NCBI RefSeq assembly: GCF_000002985.6
Contig: NC_003284.9
Coordinates: forward strand, 16,740,001-16,804,000
Reading direction: 5' to 3'
From: Caenorhabditis elegans
Lineage: Eukaryota > Nematoda > Chromadorea > Rhabditida > Rhabditidae
DNA length: 64,000 nucleotides
In this document: one piece after another, positions 12,701 through 23,708 of the stretch
Layout of the letters: each line of letters starts with the position of its first letter
How positions within the stretch are numbered: the stretch's first letter is position 1
The notes under the pieces: model-generated
The model's input: the letters and a program-made list of their open reading frames with translations, nothing else
Told to the model about the DNA's origin: nothing
Database searches by the model: none
Translations under genes and position numbers: made by a program

Positions 12701-15700
12701 TAGAAGTTGGAGACATTTCAACTTAAAATATTATAGAATGAATGAAGTAACTACATAATTTTAAATGTTTTCCTTCACCAAATTTAGTTAAGAAAAAAGT
12801 AATACGTAGGGCACAGCGATCACTCAAATGTCAAAATTAACATTTAATTTATTTTATTGTGTTCTGATTCTATAAGTTGACATGTATCTCCGTCATGTTT
12901 GTTCAAAATCTAATTTTAAACAGTAAAATAGTTTGTACGGAAATTCAATACCTAGTTGAATAGGCTCCAAAAACTCTTATTATTCTATCAAATCAAAAAT
13001 GGAGAGTTCCAAAAACTGAGATTCAGAAATTATCTTTTTTTTCTCAGTGGATAGAATATAATTTCCGTAAAAAATAATTTCTAGACACTCGGCCTAATTA
13101 ATTGTTTTTTCCCACACGTATTCAAATTTTCACAGATTTTATTTTGTCGTTCTACAATAATTACTGTTTTCAAGTTTAACCTATCAAACCCAATAAAGGA
13201 TTTTATTGCAGATTTTTTTTTCAAAATTTTGCAATTCCTTGCATCCCACTACTAAACAAATATTCATCTTTTTATAACAATTTTGAGCACCAGAAAAAGA
13301 GCTCTTAGTACCCAAGTAAACCGCCGAAAAGTGCATAATATGTCCCATATCCTTTTTTCTAATGTTGCACTTCCTTTACGCAGTATTTGCACAAAAAAAC
13401 GTTCATAACTTACCGACTAGAAAAATGCCCAGATTAACGACGGCAATAAGAATGAAGAAACAACGCAAGAGACGCCGCATTAATACTCGATCCAAGAATG
13501 TTCCAATGGAGAATAATATGATGGGTTTCTGGAAATAACGCATATAAAAGATAATGAAATGCTTTCCGGTTTTTTTTTAATTTTTTACTGGAAAGAAACA
13601 TAACAAACAGGAAGGTAAACAAAAATCAAGAATGTGTGAAAAAAACATAAACGATGGCGAGACGAGTTTTCCATTGTTTTCGTCTTAAATTTCGGATTTT
13701 CATTTCAATTTACATCATGAAATGGAACATAACTTTTCGCTCGCTTTTTATTTCCCACAGTGGTGGAAGAAAATTGATATATTTTGAAAAAAAACATTTT
13801 TCAAAAAAAAAAATGTTTCAGAAGTTCATTTATTAAAAAAAAAATACAAAATCAATTGCAAACAATGTTTGAACTTGTTTTTGTTTTGTAATTTCCACGT
13901 TTTATTATTTTCATAAAACAAAAGTAATTAAAGAAAAAAGTGAATAAAAATAATTGTCAAACTTAAAACTAGATTGTACAAACAAAAAATATCGACAATA
14001 TTTCATTTGAAAAAGCGAGCAAAAAGTATTGTCAATTTCAGTTTCAATGAAACATCTCTATAATTAAAAATACAAGATTATTTTACAAAACTGACTATTA
14101 ATTTTTTCAATGTAAAATGCTTCTCATCACACTATCTCACTGTTTCTTGTTGTCCTCCTTCGCCACTTTTTCCTCCGATATTGGGCGGAGCCGGCGCGAG
14201 GCGGGGCTTGTGAGAGACCAGTGTAGTTAAATCCCCCGTAGTGGATGGCTGAGTTTGAAAGGATGAAAACGTGTAAATGAGGCAACGAACTTGAAATTGG
14301 ATGCCAAAATGGGAAGGGAGGAGATATGTCTCATTCAATTGCAAACTGAGAAATTTCAGGAGTTTTTCCTCCCTATGGCTAATGACCGCGGCTATAAACA
14401 CGGGTTTATTTTCGAGCAACTTGACAAAAAGGGGGAAAGAGGACTACTCAAATGTGTTGAAACCCTAGAATTTGATCTAACTCGTGCCGCATTCTGTCAG
14501 CGATTTCCTCGTGAATTGCAAAGAATGCTCATTAGACGAAGGCAGAAGTTTTCGAGAGAGTGTAGAGATATGAAGAATCTGAAGGAAAAACAATTACACC
14601 TACATATGTGCATGCATTTAAGAATTTTAGAAAATATGTTGCAATGTACAGAATCAGAAGGGAAGAATGAAACATGTATAGTAGGAAGTTGGAATATCAG
14701 CTCGTTTTCGTTTCGAAATTCATACAAAAACTGAAGCACAATTTAGTCATCGCACCGAGTACGCCGACATCAGTGCACATGAGTGCACAATTTTAGTTAC
14801 ACTCTCTGTTGACGTATGGAAGAAACATGAAAAGGGATATATGTCTAATAGAGGGAAATTGTAGGCGAGAGCAAGAAATAAATGAACTCAGATTTTTTAG
14901 AGTATTGGAGTTTTGGCGTACAGGCTGTTTTAGTGAAAAAATTTGAGAAAGATGAAACTTTTAAGCACACTTTCAGACAATTTAAAAATATAAAATACAA
15001 AGACGGATACATGTTAACTGAGAAAAGGTAGTAAAATTAAACTTGAAAGTTTACATAAACTTTGGTTATTTTCAGCACGGAGTCGAGGTACGGTCTGACA
15101 AAAGTGCCTGTACCTGAACTCCACCCTCAGATATTATGTTAGTATACATATATATGTATTTGGTATATGGTGTTTTAAAAGGTATTCTAACCTCAAATTT
15201 AAAAAAAGTTAAACGTCTTCATGTAAAATATGGGAAAAAACTAATTCTCACTATTAGAAACAATAGACTATCAGAAGTATTAAAAGCGAAATCGAAAAAT
15301 CAAAAAAACACCCCGATTGTTTCATTGATTTCTCCAACATAAAAAACAAAGAGAAAATAACGCCAAGCCTAATCTCATTTTATTGGAGCAATGATGTTAA
15401 TTTCCATGAGGAAAAATTTACATTTTGGCTAAAATTTCGGCTACCAATTGTGTCTTTTGTAGTTGTCTGTTGCTTGGTCTTACAGCATAAGACACAATAT
15501 AAAAAAAACATAACTGGCTAGAGAAAAATATTATATTTTGAAACCTTCTGGAAATACACTCAAATAAATCGAAAAGTTGAAAAATGAAAGAAATCGAATA
15601 GTACTTCTCAAAAATAGACATCTTTGACATTCAATTATTAAATAAATGAAATTACGGTCATGTGTTCAATATGATGCTCTAGGCTATGTCTGTGTTATGA

Positions 15701-18700
15701 CGCAGTCCGTGTCCTAGACATTTATAAGTGTACCCACTCTTGGAAAACATGATAAATCAGAAAAAAAAACTCTTATCGCCGCGACACCGGATGTTTTGCA
15801 ATCGAGCACAGTGTATTGTTCTTGTTCGTTTTTCAAACTCACACATGTCGTACAAAATCAGAAATTACATTTTTTTTCTCACACGCTTCCTTTTCCTTTG
15901 AAAAAGGCCAATTAAATTAATTGCTAGACTTTATTCATCGCCTCATCAGGTGACTGGCTTAAGTTCAATACTTCAAAATAGAAAGTTCGAATTTTGCTCA
16001 AAGAATCCAGGAGCTCATGGTCAACCGCAAACCTCGATCGAAGTCAGATGCACATTTACTATAACCGAGCTCTACCTATTTATGTCGTAAGCTCAATTAT
16101 TTTTTTTCAGTTTTTTTTCAATTAAACTCTTTTAAAAAATGATTTGGATAACATTGCTGAAATTTGTAAAAGTTTATAACGTTTTATAATCAGAATATTT
16201 TAATTTTTATTGTGGGCAAAAGTACAGAGATCCTTAATAGTGACCGTGTATGTAAAACCGCCACCGACGCTAAAATCCCGATTCTGCCGCTCAGTCCACG
16301 ATCAGCCTTAGATTTCAGACTAAAACTGAAATTGTTAAACCTGCGTTGAAAAACGGAAAACGGCATTTGTTTTTCAAATTTTCTCAAATGAAAAAAAAAC
16401 AAGTTTTTTGCAGCTCATTGACACGGGAGCAAGTCAAACACGACTTTTATTGAATCCTTGGAGAAAGGCAATTTAGACGCGAAACTTGATAGAATGTGTA
16501 CCTTTTCAGGATGCAATGATGATGAGTAAAACTGACAAGAAACGGAAATATTTGCTCAAGATGGCATTTGAAATGTGTTCGAAAAGGGAAGCTAAAGGCT
16601 GAATGACAATGATGCGACTTGATGCGAATCCAGTGTTTTTCTTTTTTTTTTTGGTCAGGGGCCTTTGGAAGATTTGAATGCTGAAATCAAGGGGAAAAAC
16701 AGCAGAAAGCGAAGGGGAAAACAGCAGAAAGCGAAGGCGAGTTTATCGAGCGATTTTTTCCAACAAATTTTGCAAAAAATACTAACATACCGTATTTCCT
16801 CTTTTAGTCTTGCAAATCAAGATTTGTGAATGTTGAAATTTCAGAATCAATATGAAAAATGCTCCAAAACTGCACCTATTCCAAAAAATGTGATATGTAG
16901 AAAGTTGAAAACAGAAATGGTGTGAAGTGAAGAAGTGTAATTGCATACTTTCTGGTATGTTTGCGTTGTGCTCTTTGGTGACGTTGGATAACATCATCAA
17001 ACATCCAACTCCCACAGAAAGAAAGTGCATGATATTGTTGAATGTCAACTCACACCAATTATGGACATCAGATTTTGAAATTTTGAATAATTTGGGTAGT
17101 TGTGGAGTTTTGTGAAGTTTTGTTATCAAAGAAATGAAAACTGGTGAAACTGGAAAAAATCGAAACTATTGTAAAATAGTCATGGTCTGAATTTTAATAT
17201 GTGGTGATTTGGCGCTAAAACATTTTAGGTTATATGGTAGTCGTAGCATCAAAACTTTTTGAAGAAAATTTTCGTAATTGTACTAAAAGTTGTATCATTC
17301 TGAACCAGGCGTTATACGGACGCAAGTGGATCATTGCTGAACTTGATCATGTTGGCTGTACATTTCCGATCAAGTCCACAAAATTTCTTAGAAATTGAAT
17401 AAAATCAGACTACATTGGGTCATACGGGTGTTATATGAGTATAGAAATGGTATTGGACTTGAAATTTCAATAAATATGACGTTTAGAAAAAATTGTTGAA
17501 TTGAGTAGAACATTTTTCGGGAGCAATCGTTATGGTTTGTCCACTTTTACAAAATATAAAGTAAGTATTCTAAAAACGTTTACTGAAACTCCTAGTAATC
17601 AACAATGTGTGAAAACCTTTGTGGTTGAAATCCTGTCAAAATAGAAACGGAGCTATTTTTGCAACAGAGGAAGAAATTGCAAAAAAAAAGTTTGCAACAC
17701 TTTGAGATGAATATATGAATGTAAGAGACATTGAATGTTTGCGACACATTTAAATTACACCAAAAAAAGCGTAGAACTGAAGAGGAAATTCTTGTGCGAA
17801 ACAGAGTTTTTTGGTGTAAATTGAGAACTTCAGAGAACATGTGACAGACACGTACACACAAGGCCTTTTCAGCTCAGAAGGGGGCACGAAATTTGAGATT
17901 TTGGGTGTCTCTGTGTGTGCAACTTTAATTTAGCAATAGCACATTGGTACCAAATAAATGTGATCAGTGTAGAACATGGGTTGCAACATTTTCAAAATTT
18001 AGTTTCAACGATCACTGCAACTTCAAAAAAGATCACATGAAGAATTCTTAGAAATCCGGACATATCTAATTATCGTGGGCATCATCATTATCCAAAGTTC
18101 TCAGTTTCATCATGTTCTTTCATTGAAATTTTGAAATATTAATGAAAGGTTCGGAAAAAGTTCAGTTCAAGAAAACATGGATGTAACAAATCTTGAAGTG
18201 TGGATTTTGGAAAATGAGGTCATTGTGGAAAACGAAATTATTCTAATAAATTCATATATACATAGATGACTCCAACAAATAAAATAGTGATGGTCTGTTG
18301 CTGTCACCACAGTCTCTCTACTTACCTTCGTGTACGGGAATATCCTCTAGCATTAGAGCATGTACACAGACACCGACAACACCACAGTCTCTCCCACTTA
18401 CCTTCGTGCAAAGGAGTGTCTTCTAGCATTAGAGCATGTACACAGACACCGACAACACCACAGTCTCTCCCACTTTCCTTCGTGCAAAGGAGTGTCTTCT
18501 AGCATTAGAGCATGTACACAGACACCGACAACACCACAGTCTCTCCCACTTTCCTTCGTGCAAAGGAGTGTCTTCTAGCATTAGAGCATGTACACAGACA
18601 CCGACAACACCACAGTCTCTCCTACTTGCCTTCGTGTACGGGAGTGTCCTCTAGCATTAGAGCATGTACACAGACACCGACAACACCACAGTCTCTCCCA

Positions 18701-21700
18701 CTTTCCTTCGTGCAAAGGAGTGTCTTCTAGCATTAGAGCATGTACACAGACACCGACAACACCACAGTCTCTCCCACTTTCCTTCGTGCAAAGGAGTGTC
18801 TTCTAGCATTAGAGCATGTACACAGACACCGACAACACCACAGTCTCTCCTACTTGCCTTCGTGTACGGGAGTGTCCTCTAGCATTAGAGCATGTACACA
18901 GACACCGACAACACCACAGTCTCTCCCACTTCCCTTCGTGCAAAGGAGTGTCTTCTAGCATTAGAGCATGTACACAGACACCGACAACACCACAGTCTCT
19001 CCCACTTTCCTTCGTGCAAAGGAGTGTCTTCTAGCATTAGAGCATGTACACAGACACCGACAACACCACAGTCTCTCCCACTTCCCTTCGTGCAAAGGAG
19101 TGTCTTCTAGCATTAGAGCATGTACACAGACACCGACAACACCACAGTCTCTCCCACATTCCTTCGTGCAAAGGAGTGTCTTCTAGCATTAGAGCATGTA
19201 CACAGACACCGACAACACCACAGTCTCTCCCACTTTCCTTCGTGCAAAGGAGTGTCTTCTAGCATTAGAGCATGTACACAGACACCGACAACACCACAGC
19301 CTCTCCCACTTTCCTTCGTGCAAAGGAGTGTCTTCTAGCATTAGAGCATGTACACAGACACCGACAACACCACAGTCTCTCCCACTTTCCTTCGTGCAAA
19401 GGAGTGTCTTCTAGCATTAGAGCATGTACACAGACACCGACAACACCACAGCCTCTCCCACTTTCCTTCGTGCAAAGGAGTGTCTTCTAGCATTAGAGCA
19501 TGTACACAGACACCGACAACACCACAGTCTCTCCCACTTTCCTTCGTGCAAAGGAGTGTCTTCTAGCATTAGAGCATGTACACAGACACCGACAACACCA
19601 CAGTCTCTCCCACTTTCCTTCGTGCAAAGGAGTGTCTTCTAGCATTAGAGCATGTACACAGACACCGACAACACCACAGTCTCTCCCACTTTCCTTCGTG
19701 CAAAGGAGTGTCTTCTAGCATTAGAGCATGTACACAGACACCGACAACACCACAGTCTCTCCCACTTCCCTTCGTGCAAAGGAGTGTCTTCTAGCATTAG
19801 AGCATGTACACAGACACCGACAACACCACAGTCTCTCCCACTTCCCTTCGTGCAAAGGAGTGTCTTCTAGCATTAGAGCATGTACACAGACACCGACAAC
19901 ACCACAGTCTCTCCCACTTTCCTTCGTGCAAAGGAGTGTCTTCTAGCATTAGAGCATGTACACAGACACCGACAACACCACAGTCTCTCCTACTTGCCTT
20001 CGTGTACGGGAGTGTCCTCTAGCATTAGAGCATGTACATAGACACCGACAACACACAGTCTCTCCTACTTATCTTCGTGCAAGGGAGTGTCTTCTAGCAT
20101 TAGAGCATGTACACAGACACCGACAACACACAGTCTCTCCTACTTGCCTTCGTGTACGGGAGTGTCCTCTAGCATTAGAGCATGTACACAGACACCGACA
20201 ACACCACAGTCTCTCCCACTTCCCTTCGTGCAAAGGAGTGTCTTCTAGCATTAGAGCATGTACACAGACACCGACAACACCACAGTCTCTCCCACTTTCC
20301 TTCGTGCAAAGGAGTGTCTTCTAGCATTAGAGCATGTACACAGACACCGACAACACCACAGTCTCTCCCACTTTCCTTCGTGCAAAGGAGTGTCTTCTAG
20401 CATTAGAGCATGTACACAGACACCGACAACACCACAGTCTTTCCCACTTTCCTTCGTGTAAAGGAGTGTCTTCTAGCATTAGAGCATGTACACAGACACC
20501 GACAACACCACAGTCTCTCCTACTTGCCTTCGTGTACGGGAGTGTCCTCTAGCATTAGAGCATGTACACAGACACCGACAACACCACAGTCTCTCCCACT
20601 TCCCTTCGTGCAAAGGAGTGTCTTCTAGCATTAGAGCATGTACACAGACACCGACAACACCACAGTCTTTCCCACTTTCCTTCGTGTAAAGGAGTGTCTT
20701 CTAGCATTAGAGCATGTACACAGACACCGACAACACCACAGTCTCTCCTACTTGCCTTCGTGTACGGGAGTGTCCTCTAGCATTAGAGCATGTACACAGA
20801 CACCGACAACACCACAGTCTCTCCCACTTCCCTTCGTGCAAAGGAGTGTCTTCTAGCATTAGAGCATGTACAGAGACACCGACAACACACAGTCTCTCCT
20901 ACTTACCTTCGTGCACGGGAATATCCTCTAGCATTAGAGCATGTACACAGACACCGACAACACACAGTCTCTCCTACTTACCTTCGTGTACGGGAGTGTC
21001 CTCTAGCATTAGAGCATGTACACAGACACCGACAACACCACAGTCTCTCCTACTTACCTTCGTGTACGGGAGTGTCCTCTAGCATTAGAGCATGTACACA
21101 GACACCGACAACACCACAGTCTCTCCCACTTTCCTTCGTGCAAAGGAGTGTCTTCTAGCATTAGAGCATGTACAGAGACACCGACAACACACAGTCTCTC
21201 CTACTTACCTTCGTGCAAAGGAGTGTCTTCTAGCATTAGAGCATGTACACAGACACCGACAACACACAGCCTCTCCTACTTATCTTCGTGCAAGGGAGTG
21301 TCTTCTAGCATTAGAGCATGTACACAGACACCGACAACACACAGTGTCTCCTACTTATCTTCGTGCAAGGGAGTGTCTTCTAGCATTAGAGCATGTACAC
21401 AGACACCGACAACACACAGTCTCTCCTACTTACCTTCGTGCACGGGAATATCCTCTAGCATTAGAGCATGTACACAGACACCGACAACACACAGCCTCTC
21501 CCACTTTCCTTCGTGCAAAGGAGTGTCTTCTAGCATTAGAGCATGTACAGAGACACCGACAACACCACAGTCTCTCCCAATTCCCTTTGTGCAAGAGAGT
21601 GACTTCCAGCATTAGAGCATGTACACAGACACCGACAACACCACAGTCTCTCCCACTTGCCTTTGTGCAAGAGAGTGCCCTCTAGCATTGAAGAAAACTT

Positions 21701-22938
21701 TTTGCTACTAAACCTAAAATTTTTTGGATTTGCTGTAAGAACACAGACTTGCTCAACGATTTTGTAGACATTGATTTCCTTAGATTTGTAGAAACGCGGC
21801 CTTTAAAAAACTTCAAAAAACGGGTTTTTTTAACTTTAAAACTCGAAAACTAGTACACACCTGAACGGAAATAGATGTCTATGGATAGGAGTGAGTAGTA
21901 AATTAGTTTTCTGATCAACGCCCATTCGGATCCTAAAATAATCAACATCTCATATTGATAATTATCTAAGAGAAATATCAATGGCCACTTTGCTCGGGGT
22001 AAATTTACGAAGCATAGAGAATACTACGCTCCATCTCGTCTCGACAATATTCAAAGTTTTTAGCACCAAGTAACACCGATTCAGCAGTAGTTTTGTTTTC
22101 AGAGTGTTCGAATAAAATTAAAATTTCCGCCTTTTCTCATGAGACATTTTTGAAGAATTAAATGATGATTTATGTGTCAAATATTTGAAATTTTTCCAGT
22201 CGTTGGCCGCGCCGTAGGCGCCGTCAACGGCTGGTATTACATATTACCGTATCATATTGCCGTTCTTCCATTCAATCAACAACAATTACCAACAGCAATG
22301 TATGTATAAGGACAGCCTAGAAAATTAATATTCAAGTAACAACCAAAAAGGTCTCACCACGGCATAAGCAACATAAATGCTACCGGCACTACCTTCTCCT
22401 TGCAGCGACGAATAACTTGGCTTGCACTTCAATCTTCTGGGGCAAACTACATCGCGGACGGTGACACTGTACATATACTATCATTCGAAATTATGAAATT
22501 ATACATAGCATTCCCCCCCCCCCCCCCCCCCAAATTCCAATAAAGAATACTATTCAATTTCATCTATCATTTGAATAATTAATAAACTACACTAAACTAT
22601 ACTTGATACATACTTACTCGTTCTGAAATTCCGTGATATTTTCAACTTTATTTCCAATATGAAAACGTATTAAATCATTCTCAACAATTACTCACAAAGA
22701 TGATTAAAAGCATGTATTCTATCAGCACACGTATCATTCAGCGCACACCCTAGGGAATCGTATTCATCAAAACAAGTTCGAAAGGTGTGCTCAACTAAAA
22801 TTGTTAGATGTTTTTTATAATCCACGAGTGGGTACTCATTTGAAAATGATAATTACACAATTTTTTACTGTGCCAATCTTTGAACTGAGCCCGCGTTGAA
22901 TTGTCGTCTTTTTTTTCGGTTTCAGTGCTGTTCGGCAT
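9755..22938 (-). CDS. Uncharacterised two-helix membrane protein with cysteine-rich N-terminus
   Basis: Twelve exons read on the minus strand: 22938-22869, 22794-22696, 22645-22618, 22466-22358, 14248-14141, 13528-13414, 12699-12587, 11983-11873, 11125-10965, 10849-10643, 9928-9851 and 9794-9755. All phases agree and the product is 412 residues. The N-terminus is hydrophilic, with Cys at about 31, 40, 46, 74 and 80. Two adjacent hydrophobic helices lie at about 161-183 (CFFILIAVVNLGIFLVGLGV) and 188-211. A long polar tail rich in Met, Glu and Pro-Thr-Pro follows, ending NTNYS. No signal peptide is visible. An acceptor (TTTTTAG) 14 bases before the ATG fits trans-splicing. The 28-base exon 3 uses a weak acceptor (ATAAAG) and is the least certain exon, but without it the frame breaks. 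Exons 1-4 could be a separate gene, because 8.1 kb separates them from exon 5. The family is not recognised. Confidence 0.72.
10094..10454. repeat. Long imperfect inverted repeat (MITE-like)
   Basis: Arms of roughly 180 bases begin GGCATTTGGCTCTAG on each strand. Both contain CCAAGTTTGGCCC followed by an A-run and TTAACTTGG. The element fills most of the intron 9929-10642 of the two-helix membrane protein gene. Structure and size fit a non-autonomous DNA transposon; no transposase is present. Confidence 0.8.
14249..18303. other. Left part of the 8.1-kb intron
   Basis: No exon on either strand could be joined by splice signals. A 147-residue open frame (14291-14734, +) lacks supporting context. 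A short direct duplication (GGGGAAAACAGCAGAAAGCG type) lies at 16691-16735. A weak hairpin-like stretch with AGGTAC/GTACCT arms is near 15088-15117. Confidence 0.5.
18304..21689. repeat. Minisatellite, about 45 copies of a 76-base unit
   Basis: The unit reads CATTAGAGCATGTACACAGA, then CACCGACAACACCACAGTCT, then a variable segment CTCCCACTTTCCTTCGTGCA, then AAGGAGTGTCTTCTAG. Two main variants differ in the variable segment: one with CACTTTCC and GCAAAGGAG, one with TACTTGCC and GTACGGGAG followed by TCCTCTAG. Early copies alternate in a three-unit pattern (two of the first, one of the second). The middle is more uniform, and the right end mixes 75- and 76-base units. Sequence identity between copies is very high. 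It sits inside an intron of the minus-strand membrane protein gene. A 76-base period cannot hold a frame, so it is not coding. Confidence 0.97.
21690..22357. other. Intron sequence between minisatellite and exon 4
   Basis: No gene seen. It contains a GC-rich hairpin at 22196-22234 (arms CCAGTCGTTG and CAACGGCTGG, one mismatch) that stands out from the AT-rich background and looks like a small dispersed repeat. Confidence 0.5.
22513..22531. repeat. Uninterrupted 19-base C tract (G tract on minus strand)
   Basis: Nineteen consecutive C on the plus strand, so G19 on the transcribed minus strand, inside the intron between exons 3 and 4 of the membrane protein gene. Monoguanine tracts of this length can fold into G-quadruplexes. 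In C. elegans they are known to delete when the DOG-1/FANCJ helicase is lost. Confidence 0.95.
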
Positions 22939-23708
22939 TTTGATTCAGCTTTCTAAAAATAAACGCTTATGTAGGTGAAGTTCATATTTCTAGAAAATTG
23001 TATGAGGGGAATAGACGTGTAAGTTTGTATTAAAACATCACCTCTAAATGTTTCAAATTCCCGATAGTTTTTTTCTGTTCGACTCGTCTTGATTGAACAA
23101 TTTTGTGTGTGCTTTTACACAATTTTCCAATTCGAAACATTTTTCCATTTGACCAGAAAACCTCCTAAACATCCAAAATTTATGTGAACGTTCGAATATT
23201 TATTATTTTTTCTGCGATTTTCAGGCATTTCAAAAATTTATTCAAGCAGATTCCGATTTCCAGAACAAACATCTTGCAGAAATAAGGGCATCTGCACAAG
23301 CCTTCTGATTATTTTCGTACTTTTCTGATCGTTTGGCTCCCACTCATTCTATTTTCAACGCTCCTTCGTCTTCGAAGACAAAACATCACAAGTTCTGACT
23401 TTCAGTTTTACAAATCTCACTATCAGAATAATACGATTTCATTTTCACATCTCTTTTTCTCTTTCTCTCTTTTTGGTCTAAATCGATAGTCAAGTCTATG
23501 AAGAGCATCTAATTTACTTCCCGAGTTGTTTTTGAAAATAGTTAATCTTTGACGTTGTTTCATATACCCTATGGAATCCACCTCTCACTGACAATCGGTG
23601 GTGGAGCTGAAGCAAACACGAGTTGCTAAGAGACAATATACGAGTCGCGTAATTGTAACTATAGCGCCATTTTGAGCTGCTCAATATACAACTTGCTAGT
23701 CGTTCGAG
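22939..23708. promoter_or_regulatory. Divergent intergenic region
   Basis: About 770 bases separate the start codons of two divergent genes (22938 minus, 23709 plus), so both promoters are inferred to lie here. Pyrimidine-rich stretches (near 23440-23475) are visible; no specific factor site is claimed. Confidence 0.45.

Noticed and set aside
14291..14734. 147-residue plus-strand open frame
   Set aside because: It has no splice context or recognisable family, lies in an intron on the opposite strand, and could be chance.
16782..17129. 115-residue minus-strand open frame
   Set aside because: No family, no start or splice context, and an overlapping frame on the other strand is equally open.
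18266..21685. Dozens of overlapping 72- to 199-residue open frames
   Set aside because: They are the 76-base minisatellite read in shifting frames; 76 is not a multiple of three, so each frame cycles and stops every 228 bases. The longer ones occur only where 75-base units occur.
18304..21689. CRISPR-like tandem array
   Set aside because: The whole unit repeats with no unique spacers, and the DNA is clearly from a eukaryote.
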